A stretch of 39,869 bases of DNA, taken from NCBI GenBank assembly GCA_958448705.1, contig CAUDEY010000020.1, forward strand, positions 1 through 39,869. Direction: 5' to 3'. The position numbers were made by a program, and so were the translations under genes. The notes under the pieces were generated by a model. It saw nothing but the letters and a program-made list of their open reading frames with translations. It did not search any database and was not told the DNA's origin. Below are positions 32,381 through 39,869 of the stretch, piece after piece (positions within the stretch are counted from its first letter, which is position 1; each line of letters opens with the position of its first letter). This stretch comes from UMGS1322 sp900550765. GTDB lineage: Bacteria; Bacillota; Clostridia; Christensenellales; QALW01.

Positions 32381-32785
32381 TTACGAAGCTTGATTTTGAT
32401 CATTTTCCTCTTCCTCTGAAATCGGTTTAAAATAGCTGCTCTCAAAAAGCTGCTGTTCTCTTTCTTCTTTTTTTTCTAATTTTTTGATATTTCGTTTCAG
32501 CTTTTCCCGGTGCATCAGATAGAATACGGCGGTAGAACACCATAAAAGGCACATTACGGCAAGCCCGAATACCGCTGCACAAAAAAACGCAAAGAATACC
32601 ATGGTAGCAGTTTGTGCACGGAGTATGCGCTGGAAAAGAAGCGTCAATCCGCCGGAACATAAAACAGCGGTGAGCGCATAAAGAAATTGACGTCCGGACG
32701 GAATACAGCGGAAGCGGAATGCTTCATGCGCTTTTTTGGCGTTTTGCTGGTCGTCTTTCAGTTTTTTATATTCACTAGTTCCCAT
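32381..32785 (-). CDS. Small two-helix membrane protein
   Basis: A 134-residue protein with a charged N-terminus, two transmembrane helices (FLYALTAVLCSGGLTLLFQ and TMVFFAFFCAAVFGLAVMCLLW) and a long Lys/Glu-rich, probably coiled-coil C-terminus (LKRNIKKLEKKEEREQQ). Not recognised. It starts 3 bp after the end of the ComEC-like gene and must be co-transcribed with it, but no ribosome binding site is visible for the ATG at 32785; a GTG five codons in is an alternative. Moderately supported by coding character and the operon position. Confidence 0.6.
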   Translation of the reverse strand: MGTSEYKKLKDDQQNAKKAHEAFRFRCIPSGRQFLYALTAVLCSGGLTLLFQRILRAQTATMVFFAFFCAAVFGLAVMCLLWCSTAVFYLMHREKLKRNIKKLEKKEEREQQLFESSYFKPISEEEENDQNQAS

Positions 32786-32788
32786 TTT

Positions 32789-33841
32789 TTACGGTTTGCA
32801 ATTAGAGCACGGCGTGTACCCCTGGGCAAGTGCCGTCTCGCGCGCTGCAAAATAAACGCGGTTGTCTTCTGCCGGCAGAGCGGAACAGCTGGGCAGATGA
32901 AATTTTTTTGACTTGAGGTTTCCAATATATGCACCGTCATTTTCCAGTGCCGGTGTAGCAGGGGGAGCGGGCGATGCGGTAAAGACGGTATCGCCAAAGC
33001 GGAAGGTAAGCGTTTCCCCGTCGGTTTGAACAAGAATAGTCCCGCACTGATCGGTACGGTAAATTTGTGCCTCGGCTTGTGCAAGACGGGAGAGCGTCGC
33101 TTCTTCTGGATGACCGTAGCTATTGCCCGCTCCGCAGGAAATCACGGCAAACTGAGGAAGTACCCGGCGCAGAAAGGTATAGCTTGAAGAGGTAGCGGAA
33201 CCGTGGTGGCCTACTTTTAGTACGGTAGAGGAAAGAGTGGCTTCACTCTGAGCCAATTTGCTTTCGGCGTCTGCTTCTAAGTCTCCGGTAAAAAGAAAGG
33301 AGATGCTGCCGTAAACAAGGCGAAGCACGATCGATGTATTATTGGTGTTTTCTGTATCGATCGGTGCCTGCGGCCAAAGTACGGAAATTTCTGCTTTTCC
33401 TAACTGCCAGGTCATCCCCTTTTGTGCCGTGGTCAGTTTTTCTCCGGCGGAAGAAAGAAAAGCGCGGAAACATGCGCTGTCATACTCTTTTACCGGTGTG
33501 TACACGGTTCCTGTGCTGAAGGTATCGATGATTTTGCTGAGTCCCCCGATATGATCCTCATGGGCATGGGTGGCAACCACAATATCTAAATGCGAAATTT
33601 TAAGGCTTTGGAGGTAGTCGATGATTTCAGGCGCATCAGCGGCATTTCCTCCGTCGATCAGCATAGCGTGGGCCCCTTCGGTGATCAAGGCACAGTCAGC
33701 CTGGCCCACGTCGATAAAATATACACGCAGTGCTTCCTGTGCCGGAGCAGCGCCCTTGGGGGTATATTCTGCGCAGGCACTGAATAGAATAACAACAAGC
33801 AGCAGAAAGCAGCAAAGAAATTTTTTGAGTAGGTTTTTCAT
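32789..33841 (-). CDS. Lipoprotein ComEC/Rec2-like MBL hydrolase with Ada-type zinc motif
   Basis: A 350-residue protein with a lipoprotein signal peptide (hydrophobic CCFLLLVVILFSAC, lipobox FSAC). The metallo-beta-lactamase domain has VYFIDVGQADCALI, MLIDGGN, the metal motif ATHAHEDHIGG, LFTGDLE and KVGHHGSATS, all typical of the extracellular ComEC/Rec2-related nuclease-like domain. The C-terminus has KKFHLPSCSALPAEDNRVYF and GYTPCSNCKP, the Ada-like metal-binding pattern also found fused to such hydrolases. The rest of ComEC (membrane channel) is absent, so this is a cell-surface hydrolase, perhaps a nuclease. ATG at 33841 has GAGGCGATTTTG upstream; the in-frame start six codons earlier is less likely. 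Confidence 0.85.
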   Translation of the reverse strand: MKNLLKKFLCCFLLLVVILFSACAEYTPKGAAPAQEALRVYFIDVGQADCALITEGAHAMLIDGGNAADAPEIIDYLQSLKISHLDIVVATHAHEDHIGGLSKIIDTFSTGTVYTPVKEYDSACFRAFLSSAGEKLTTAQKGMTWQLGKAEISVLWPQAPIDTENTNNTSIVLRLVYGSISFLFTGDLEADAESKLAQSEATLSSTVLKVGHHGSATSSSYTFLRRVLPQFAVISCGAGNSYGHPEEATLSRLAQAEAQIYRTDQCGTILVQTDGETLTFRFGDTVFTASPAPPATPALENDGAYIGNLKSKKFHLPSCSALPAEDNRVYFAARETALAQGYTPCSNCKP

Positions 33842-33899
33842 CAAAATCGCCTCTGTCATTACTATACCATAAATACGGAGAATTTGCTACATTAAATTA

Positions 33900-33929
33900 T
33901 TGCTTTTCTTTTCGGATTTGTGATATAAT
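33900..33929 (+). promoter_or_regulatory. Promoter of the epimerase-like gene
   Basis: TTGCTT and an extended -10 TGATATAAT with 18-bp spacing, about 40 bp before the start at 33970. Confidence 0.6.
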
Positions 33930-33969
33930 ACAATTATAGACGGGTAAAAAATAATACAGGAGTGGAAAT

Positions 33970-34845
33970 ATGAACTATATTATAGAAAACGAGGCTGTCA
34001 GAGTAACGGTTGCGGATATGGGCGCAGAGCTGATGTCGCTGGTGCTGAAAAGCAACAATACCGAATATCTATGGCAGGGTGATGAAAAGTACTGGACGGG
34101 CAGAGCGACCAATCTGTTTCCGATCTGCGGCCGTCTGACGGACGGTAAATATACCTATCAGGGTAATGAATATGAGATGGTTCTCCATGGCTTTGCGAAA
34201 AAATCAGTATTTTCCGTAATAGAACAAAAAAAGGACAGCATTGTTTTCAGTTTGCGGGCTAATGAGGAGACACTGAAAATTTATCCGTTTGATTTTGAGC
34301 TGTTTATTACCTATACGCTTTGTGAAAGTACTGTGCGGGAAAGCTATCGGGTGATCAATCATGGGCTGGAGCGCATGTATTTTGCCCTGGGCGGACATCC
34401 GGGGTTTAATCTTCCTTTGGAGGAAGGATGCAGTTTTGAGGATTATTTTGTTGCGTTTGCCCAAGAAAAACCGGCAAAGGAACTGGTGATGGAAGCCTGC
34501 TATATGACGGAGGAGACCGTGCCGGCCCGGCTGAAAGACGGTAAAGTAATCGAGCTTACGCACAGCATGTTTGATAAGGATGCGATTTTTTTGCAGGATA
34601 TGGATACGTGTGTAACGTTAAAGGCCAAAAAAGGGCAAAAGTCTGTTACCCTGCGGTATCCGGATATGAAGTATTTAGGGCTTTGGCATAAGCCTAAAAC
34701 GGCCGCGCCTTATGTGTGCATCGAGCCGTGGCTGAGTGTTCCTGCGTATTATCAAAAGGTGGACGATCTGGAAACAAAGCGCGATATGCTGCCTTTAGAA
34801 GCAGGTGCAAGTTATGAAACGTATATAGAAATTACTCTTGCATAG
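33970..34845 (+). CDS. Aldose 1-epimerase family protein (LacX-like)
   Basis: A 291-residue protein of the galactose mutarotase-like fold. MGAELMSLVLKSNNTEYLWQGD, then NLFPICGRLTDGKYTYQG, MVLHGFAKKSVF and LGGHPGFNLPL are the standard blocks; the histidines in LHGF and GHPGF and a late glutamate in CIEPW correspond to the sugar-binding and catalytic residues. The short length and sequence style fit the LacX-like branch, which interconverts anomers of sugars or acts on related sugars. ATG has ACAGGAGTGGAAAT before it. It is a single gene with a hairpin terminator following. Confidence 0.88.
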   Translation: MNYIIENEAVRVTVADMGAELMSLVLKSNNTEYLWQGDEKYWTGRATNLFPICGRLTDGKYTYQGNEYEMVLHGFAKKSVFSVIEQKKDSIVFSLRANEETLKIYPFDFELFITYTLCESTVRESYRVINHGLERMYFALGGHPGFNLPLEEGCSFEDYFVAFAQEKPAKELVMEACYMTEETVPARLKDGKVIELTHSMFDKDAIFLQDMDTCVTLKAKKGQKSVTLRYPDMKYLGLWHKPKTAAPYVCIEPWLSVPAYYQKVDDLETKRDMLPLEAGASYETYIEITLA

Positions 34846-34857
34846 AGGTTGCAATGT

Positions 34858-34889
34858 AAACAGGCGGCTGTAAAAAGCCGTCTGTTTTT
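34858..34889 (+). terminator. Terminator after epimerase-like gene
   Basis: Stem AAACAGGCGGCT (34858-34869) with AGCCGTCTGTTT (34876-34887), one G-T wobble, short loop, then a T run. Confidence 0.8.
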
Positions 34890-34933
34890 CACTGGAAAGA
34901 GTTATAAAACAGCAAAAGAGAGGGAAAGATCCA

Positions 34934-35674
34934 TTGGCACAGAATATTTATGACAACGAAATATTTTTTCAGGAGTATACTGCGCTGAGGCGCCGGGAAG
35001 AGAACTATAACAATTTATTGGAACAACCGGCGATGGCACGGATGCTGCCGGAGATCAGGGGACTGCGCGTAATTGATTTGGGCTGCGGATACGGCGCCAA
35101 CTGCATGGATTTTGTCTGCCGGGGGGCAGAGAGTGTTACCGGCGTAGATATTTCACAAAATATGCTGCGGGCGGCTGCAGAGGCAAACAGCCATGAAAGA
35201 ATCCGTTATTTGCGCATGGAGCTTGCAAAGCTTTCGGATTTAAAAGAGACTTTTGATTTTGCCTATAGTTCATTGGCGTTTCACTATATTCAGGATTTTC
35301 CGAAATTGTGCAGGGATATTTTTATGCTTCTTTCTGCCGGCGGACGGCTGCTGTTTTCACAGGAGCATCCTATTATTACTGCCAGTAAAAACGGTACGGG
35401 GCATTATAATAAAGATGAAAACGGAAAAGAGATCTCATATACGTTTTCTGATTATGGCCGGAGCGGCCGCAGGGAATCTTTTTGGTTTGTGGACGGCGTG
35501 GAGGAATATCACCGCAGTATGGGGCAGATCCTTACTGCACTTGCCAGTGCAGGCTTTTGGATTGAAGCTGTGGAGGAGCCTGTGCCGGATGCGGCAGCTT
35601 TGCAAAAAATGCCTCAGCTGAGGAAGGAATGGATCAAACCTACGTTTTTAATCGTAAAGGCGCGAAAATTCTGA
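34934..35674 (+). CDS. Class I SAM-dependent methyltransferase
   Basis: A 246-residue methyltransferase of the Methyltransf_11 type. The SAM-binding motif I is VIDLGCGYGANCMDF, followed by VTGVDISQNML, the acidic second motif, and the typical FDFAYSSLAFHYIQDF and LLSAGGRLLFSQEHPI. Target unknown; no natural-product or cofactor genes lie nearby. The start is a TTG at 34934 with GAGGGAAAG upstream, giving MAQNIYDNEIFFQEY, a common N-terminus for this group. It lies alone after the epimerase-like terminator. Confidence 0.85.
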   Translation: MAQNIYDNEIFFQEYTALRRREENYNNLLEQPAMARMLPEIRGLRVIDLGCGYGANCMDFVCRGAESVTGVDISQNMLRAAAEANSHERIRYLRMELAKLSDLKETFDFAYSSLAFHYIQDFPKLCRDIFMLLSAGGRLLFSQEHPIITASKNGTGHYNKDENGKEISYTFSDYGRSGRRESFWFVDGVEEYHRSMGQILTALASAGFWIEAVEEPVPDAAALQKMPQLRKEWIKPTFLIVKARKF

Positions 35675-35886
35675 AAGAAAAATTTTTATAAAAGTTTGAA
35701 TAGATCGGCGGTGCTTTTTTCTTCGCTTGCTTTGACAAACGGAGATTGTGCATCTATAGCTTTGCCTTCGGATTCCTTTGCGGCGAGACGGAGAAAGGGA
35801 TGCATAAATTGGTTTTTGTGCGTTTCTCTCTCTCCGTCCAAACCTGCGTTTTGCTGCATCTTATCACAAGCGGAAGGTTTTTGTGT
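35675..35886. other. Intergenic region with a long-range hairpin
   Basis: About 210 bp between two convergent genes. I see no gene. GACGGAGA (35787-35794) pairs with TCTCCGTC (35831-35838), with further partial pairing inside. This could be a terminator or degenerate repeat; no T run follows directly. Confidence 0.4.
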
Positions 35887-38478
35887 TTAAAAAGATATCA
35901 CTATTTTTTGCCCGGCTTTCAGCAGAACGGCATCGATAAAAATACAGCTGTTTTTGGCCGTAAAGGGAATTCTTTGATTATCGAGCAGGATTCGGACAGG
36001 GGGCTTTTTTTTGCCGAACCCTGTTTGGGACAGAGAAAGATTTCCGTAAAGTACGTGCAGGGAAGCGGTATCTTTTGTGATTTCCACGGTGCCGAAGCCG
36101 CTGTCTAAAGACCAGAAACAACGGAAGTTGTCCGTTTTCTGTACCGGAGCAAAGCTCAAGAGACCCTGCGCGGCATTGTATTGCATACCCGAGAAGGCGG
36201 GCAGCAATGAAAATGTCGCCATAGAACGCGCATAGTTGGAGCCGCATTCGATTTCATTCCATGGATTACGCCGTGCACCGTCATAACGCCGGCGAATTCC
36301 CCGTACCAAAGCAAGCCCTTTTTTGAGCATTCCCTCCTGAATCATATGTGCTGCGGCCTGATACTCAAAGCCGTGCATCGTTTCTTCGCTGTAGGGAACC
36401 GGAATCATGGGTTTTTGCTTGCCTGAAGGAAAGCTGCAGATCACGGCGCCGCTTTCATCATTCATGCAGTATACGCGGCAGGGATTGACATGTTGGCGCA
36501 TGTTGGGTTTGTAGTTATAGCGATAAATGGCATTCAGTGCGGCGCGTACTTTTTTGCGGTCAAAAATTTCGCCAAGGCCGATTAAATTGGCGTGCCATTG
36601 GCCCAGTACCTGGTCGATGGCGCAGCCCTGGCCGATTTGATATTTGATTTCACCCAGCTCTTCGCTCCAGTAGTCATCGGTTACGCTTCCGCCCAGCATA
36701 GAAGCGCCGTCCGCGTATTTTTCAAGCAGCGATTGATCGGTAATATCAATTTTTTGATAAAAGTATTCGCCGTTAAACAGATGCTCTTCCGCCCATGCTT
36801 TACCGTTTTCAAACATTTTTGCGTATTGCCGGGCGCTTTCTTTTTCCCCCAGCAAGGCCGCCATTTTCGCACAGGCCTTCAGCGCGGTTAAGTACATGCT
36901 TTGCAGCCAGGAATTCGGGCCGAACAGCTCCATGTCCAGTGTGTGGTGCTGGCGGCCTGTCAGAATACCGGAGGCTTCCGGATCCCAAAGATCATAATTT
37001 TCATGGCTCCAGGCATATTCCAGCGCCTTTTTTACAAAAGGCCATTTTTCGCGCAGCCATTTTTCATCCCCGCATATTTTGTATTCCCGATAGGTTTTAA
37101 AAATGGTGGCGAACTGCCCGTCGGCACAGGGGCGGAAAGCCCATGGCTGGCGCTGCAGCGGAAGCATCAGGCGGAAGGCCAGGCCGCCGTCAGGTTTTTG
37201 AGTATATCTCCACTCTAAATCCCGCATAGAACGTTCTAAGCGCGGAAAGAGAAAGCACAGGGCATAGGTATAAGCCCAAACGTGAGTACAGCTGCCTTCA
37301 CAGGAGCCGTAGGAGGCATTGCAGCCTTCCCAGCCGTAGAGCGAGCCGTCCTCCAGCCGCAGTACCGTAGGGCTTTTTAAAACCGAAACCGTGGCGCTTA
37401 CGGCGTCAAGCACCTCCTTGGGCAGGGTGGAGGAAAAAAGTGCGTCATGATAAAGCTGTGTCCCTTCTAAAAGGCGGTCCCAGTGCTTCAGTGCATAAGC
37501 GGCGGAAACGGAGGAATCGGCAAACAGGATGCTGTAGTAGTTTTTCCACTGGTTGTAGGGTTCCCACTGGGCTTTTTCGTCCTCAACTCCTTGCGTAAGG
37601 TTCCTATCGGCCCAGTAGTTATGGTTGTTAGGAATATTCCAGGAAAAGATGAAACGAAATTCCTTGCTTTCTCCCGGCTGAAGCCATGCACCGGCAGTTA
37701 ATGTGGCGGTAGCTTCACCGCCCTTTATAGAGGGATAACGGCGGTTTTTTAGGGTACCGAAAGCAGAAAATTCCTGCCAGAATACACCTGCGGCATCGAA
37801 CCACCGGCCGGAGAACCAGTATTCCTGGAAAGAACTTTCTTCGGCGTCTGTGGCCAGTGTAAGATCACCGTAGGCGATTTCATCGGGCGTATGGGCAAGA
37901 TCGCGCAGGTGAAGAAAATGCGCACCGTCCTTTTGAAAATGTGTGTTGGTCCCTTCTTCCGCGGCAAAAGGGTTGTTCAGCGAGCCCGCGATAGTGTAGT
38001 GCAGCGCTGTATCGGTGGTATTTTCTACAAAAATAGAAAAAAACGCCGCAGGAATGGAGGAATCGTCCTCGTTGGTGGGGATGAACGGATTAAAAGCATG
38101 CAGCGTAACCTTGCCCGGAAAGGAAGAATCGATAAAGTTAATTTGCGCAAAGGGAAATTCGCCTTTAAAAATACAGTCTTTAAAGTGCGGAAAGCCCATC
38201 ATTGTACTGCGCGGACTCCCGTGGCCGAAGTTGTGCAGGGAAAAAGAGCCCATGCACTCGGTATCTATATCGGCGTGAAGAACTTTTGCGTCCCATACTT
38301 TCGTACCGTCGTCCGCTTTTATTGCAAAGTGCGAAAGCCCGTTGCAGCTGCCCTTGGCAGGGCGGTTGAAAATCTCCCAGTCAATCAGCTGTCCGTAGCC
38401 GGAAAGTCCGATGCATCCGCTGCCGATCCCCCCTAAAGGAAAACTGATCGCACGGCGGTTTTTGCCTGAATAGTTCAT
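35887..38478 (-). CDS. GH116-type glycosidase (beta-glucosidase/glucosylceramidase-like)
   Basis: An 863-residue enzyme of the GH116 architecture: an N-terminal beta-sandwich (FPLGGIGSGCIGLSGYGQ, DWEIFNRPAKGS near residues 13-45) and a large C-terminal (alpha/alpha)6-barrel domain. Recognisable blocks are CEGSCTHVWAYTYAL at about 390, ADGQFATIFKTYREYKI at about 450, TLDMELFGPNSWLQSMY at about 510 and AIDQVLGQWHANLIGLG at about 620. No signal peptide, so it is probably cytoplasmic and acts on glucosides or xylosides taken up by the cell; I do not assign catalytic residues individually. It stands alone behind its own promoter, with ribosome binding site AGGAGAAATTCAT. No transporter is adjacent. 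Confidence 0.88.
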   Translation of the reverse strand: MNYSGKNRRAISFPLGGIGSGCIGLSGYGQLIDWEIFNRPAKGSCNGLSHFAIKADDGTKVWDAKVLHADIDTECMGSFSLHNFGHGSPRSTMMGFPHFKDCIFKGEFPFAQINFIDSSFPGKVTLHAFNPFIPTNEDDSSIPAAFFSIFVENTTDTALHYTIAGSLNNPFAAEEGTNTHFQKDGAHFLHLRDLAHTPDEIAYGDLTLATDAEESSFQEYWFSGRWFDAAGVFWQEFSAFGTLKNRRYPSIKGGEATATLTAGAWLQPGESKEFRFIFSWNIPNNHNYWADRNLTQGVEDEKAQWEPYNQWKNYYSILFADSSVSAAYALKHWDRLLEGTQLYHDALFSSTLPKEVLDAVSATVSVLKSPTVLRLEDGSLYGWEGCNASYGSCEGSCTHVWAYTYALCFLFPRLERSMRDLEWRYTQKPDGGLAFRLMLPLQRQPWAFRPCADGQFATIFKTYREYKICGDEKWLREKWPFVKKALEYAWSHENYDLWDPEASGILTGRQHHTLDMELFGPNSWLQSMYLTALKACAKMAALLGEKESARQYAKMFENGKAWAEEHLFNGEYFYQKIDITDQSLLEKYADGASMLGGSVTDDYWSEELGEIKYQIGQGCAIDQVLGQWHANLIGLGEIFDRKKVRAALNAIYRYNYKPNMRQHVNPCRVYCMNDESGAVICSFPSGKQKPMIPVPYSEETMHGFEYQAAAHMIQEGMLKKGLALVRGIRRRYDGARRNPWNEIECGSNYARSMATFSLLPAFSGMQYNAAQGLLSFAPVQKTDNFRCFWSLDSGFGTVEITKDTASLHVLYGNLSLSQTGFGKKKPPVRILLDNQRIPFTAKNSCIFIDAVLLKAGQKIVISF

Positions 38479-38509
38479 ATGAATTTCTCCTATTTTTTAT
38501 ACTATTTTG

Positions 38510-38538
38510 ATTGTAATATAAATAAAAGAAAAAAGCAA
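38510..38538 (-). promoter_or_regulatory. Promoter of the GH116 gene
   Basis: On the minus strand, TTGCTT and TACAAT have a 17-bp spacer, about 30 bp before the ATG at 38478, within a very AT-rich stretch. A TATAAA nearby is an alternative -10. Confidence 0.55.
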
Positions 38539-38817
38539 TATAACAAAATTGTTTTTTTTAGCATGGAATAGGAAATTTGTAGCGAAGCAAGGACAGATGT
38601 GCATGGAAAAAGGATAGGAATGTTTCTTTAGTCTATGGAATTTTCACTCTATGAAAGGTCTGAACGACTGGAACAGATAGGAATCCTTTCGTAACGGAGG
38701 GTGCTGAAAAGAAGTTTATAGTGTTGCAAAAATAGGGGGAAGACTGCTTTCTGTTCCGTGACAGCTTGAAATAAATAGGCGTTCCCTTGACGAGAAATAG
38801 GATAGCTTGGGACGAGT
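38539..38817. other. Gene-free stretch upstream of the repeat element
   Basis: No open frame with family character, tRNA or clear hairpin terminator is seen here. It has many short G/A-rich words (AGGAAT, GGATAGGAAT) that recur, probably eroded repeat sequence. Confidence 0.4.
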
Positions 38818-38820
38818 TAA

Positions 38821-38970
38821 GCCTCCCTCATCAGAGGGAGGTGTCAAAACGTAAGGATTGACGGAGGGAGAGAAAGAGGCAAGAGCAAAAGATCAAACGA
38901 TGCGATAAAACCTCTCTCCCTCAGCCTCGCTGATGCTCGGCAGTTCCCTCGTCAGAGGGAGCTGAGAGAA
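38821..38970. repeat. Nested palindromic intergenic repeat element
   Basis: A compact set of inverted repeats: CCTCCCTC-ATCA-GAGGGAGG (38822-38841), GTCAA with TTGAC (38843-38862), GAGGGAGAG (38864-38872) with CTCTCCCTC (38914-38922), CTCAGC with GCTGAG (38920-38925, 38961-38966) and, within it, TCCCTC-GTCA-GAGGGA (38945-38960). The words CTCCCTC and GAGGGAG recur in opposite orientation. I recall similar interspersed palindromic elements in gut Clostridia; it encodes nothing and is probably a MITE-like or REP-like element. Confidence 0.75.
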
Positions 38971-39313
38971 AGAAAATCTGTCGGTTGCTTATGAGCGGGA
39001 GCTAAGAGAGCGGAGAAACTAACTGATTTTCTTTATAAAAATAGGATAACAAATATTTTCAAAAGTTAAGATATTGTATGATAATATGTCACTGCGATAA
39101 GTCTCCCTCTGGTGAAGAAAAGTGCTTTGTAATCGGCAATAAAACGGAAAACTTTTGTTTTCGGCTGCCAAATCGGCTGGGAGCGTATTGCTATTTATGT
39201 ATAGAATACAAGCATACCGTTTTTTAACATTTAGAAGCTGGCTGTAGTGCGGCCTTAGGGATTCCTTCTTGCGTTTGAGGGGGGCCCTTTTTTGAATCAA
39301 GATATGCTTTCCG
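38971..39313. other. Gene-free stretch between repeat element and trmB
   Basis: No convincing gene. GTCTCCCTCTGGTGAAG at about 39101 looks like a partial repeat copy. The open frames on either strand lack ribosome binding sites and family motifs. Confidence 0.45.
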
Positions 39314-39342
39314 TTGCCAAAGCGCCGTTTTTTTGATATAAT
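39314..39342 (+). promoter_or_regulatory. Promoter of trmB
   Basis: TTGCCA and TATAAT with a 17-bp spacer and an extended TGA before the -10, 32 bp before the trmB start. Confidence 0.72.
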
Positions 39343-39374
39343 CTGTGCCATCAACTGAATAGGAACAATGGCTT

Positions 39375-39869
39375 ATGAGAATGAGAAAAAAGAGAAATCT
39401 GGAGGCGCAGATCAGCGCCTGCGGTGAAATTTTATGGATGCCGCGGCGGCAGGAACTGAATATACAAAAAGCGCTGGAGCATAAGGAGTATATCGATTTT
39501 GCCTCCGTATTCGGCAGCCGGAAGGTGGAGATGGAAATCGGCTGCGGGAAAGGCGGGTTTATTTGTGAGATGGCCGCGCGCCGGCCGGATACCGCTTTTC
39601 TTGCGGTAGAAGTGAGTAAAAATGTAATTGTAGAAGGCTGCAAAAAAGCATTGGCTCTGGGGCTGACAAACGTGCGCTTTTTAAACTGCGCCGCGGAGCT
39701 TTTGCCCTGCTTTCTGCCGCCGGAAAGTATGCAGCGGCTCTATCTGAATTTTTCATGCCCGTACCCCAAGCATACCTATGCTTCCCACCGGCTGACCCAT
39801 CCCCGTTTTCTGCAGAGCTACCAGCAGTATTTGGCCCCAGGCACTGAAATTCACCAAAAGACCGACAAT
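39375..39869 (+). CDS. trmB: tRNA (guanine-N7)-methyltransferase, partial
   Basis: The first 165 codons of TrmB, running off the end of the window. The start MRMRKKRNLEAQISACGEIL is typical, then EIGCGKGGFICEMA (SAM motif I, residues about 54-67), AVEVSKNVIVEGC (motif II) and LYLNFSCPYPK at about 123-132, the block usually written NFSDPWPK. It places the N7-methyl group on G46 of tRNA. The Asp of that block is Cys here (residue 128), which is unusual and may be lineage-specific. ATG at 39375 follows TAGGAACAATGGCTT; an ATG seven bases upstream is in another frame. Confidence 0.93.
   Translation, partial: MRMRKKRNLEAQISACGEILWMPRRQELNIQKALEHKEYIDFASVFGSRKVEMEIGCGKGGFICEMAARRPDTAFLAVEVSKNVIVEGCKKALALGLTNVRFLNCAAELLPCFLPPESMQRLYLNFSCPYPKHTYASHRLTHPRFLQSYQQYLAPGTEIHQKTDN

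Noticed and set aside
35696..35890. 64-codon plus-strand open frame between the methyltransferase and GH116
   Set aside because: No ribosome binding site or motif, and it overlaps a long-range hairpin.
38821..38970. Repeats as a possible CRISPR array
   Set aside because: The repeated words are short inverted arms in alternating orientation, without constant-length direct repeats or spacers and with no cas genes.
39019..39354. 111-codon minus-strand open frame in the gene-poor stretch
   Set aside because: No ribosome binding site, no family motif, overlaps the trmB promoter and has the composition of non-coding DNA.

Overview
The window reads as chromosome of a strictly anaerobic, low-to-mid GC Firmicute, most likely an uncultured or gut-associated member of the class Clostridia. 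The evidence is AGGAGG-type ribosome binding sites almost everywhere, housekeeping proteins of Firmicute type (RNase Y, DegV, ABC-F, RsmA, ArgS), a complete clostridial-order Rnf operon (C-D-G-E-A-B), a glycyl radical enzyme with its activase, and palindromic intergenic repeats of a kind I recall from gut Clostridia. I see no phage, plasmid, insertion sequence, CRISPR array, tRNA or rRNA.

Layout. 1-4500 (+): degV, then a tightly packed run gdpD / YjjG-like HAD phosphatase / sfsA / DUF5685-like protein / J-domain protein. 4560-6000 (-): a PhnP-like metallo-beta-lactamase-fold enzyme followed by a PH-like/zinc-ribbon gene that carries a one-base frameshift. 6100-15520 (+): rny, an ABC-F ATPase, rsmA, an M18 aminopeptidase, a small PII-like protein with a CPA2 cation/proton antiporter, and argS, with good promoters and hairpin terminators between units. 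15550-22700 (-): one nine-gene operon, apbE - NusG-domain-II protein - Gx/Hpre_diP_synt_I membrane protein - rnfC-D-G-E-A-B, ending at a bidirectional terminator shared with argS. ApbE attaches FMN covalently to RnfG and RnfD; the NusG-II and Gx proteins belong, as I recall, to the same domain families as EetA and EetB of flavin-based extracellular electron transfer. The operon therefore looks like a combined membrane redox module.

22750-26340 (+): a double zinc-ribbon membrane protein behind a consensus promoter whose spacer is a perfect palindrome, then an FAD-dependent oxidoreductase and an MFS transporter. 26340-28240: a divergent TetR-family regulator and a three-gene membrane cassette, with two copies of a CAACAAGYGTTG operator in between. 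28240-32340: a glycyl radical enzyme and activase (-), divergent from an AraC-family regulator (+). 32380-38480: a small membrane protein and a lipoprotein ComEC-like hydrolase (-), an aldose epimerase-like protein and a SAM methyltransferase (+), and a GH116-type glycosidase (-). 38480-39370 is a gene-poor stretch of about 900 bp with nested palindromic repeats. The window ends inside trmB (+).

The most interesting parts are the apbE-EetAB-like-Rnf super-operon, the short glycyl radical enzyme with an unusual GCWEV active-site motif, the TetR-controlled membrane cassette with its paired operators, the PII-like/antiporter pair, and the DUF5685/J-protein pair whose J-protein ends in a cysteine-rich tail. 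All assignments come from reading the sequence and remembered family motifs; no searches were run.
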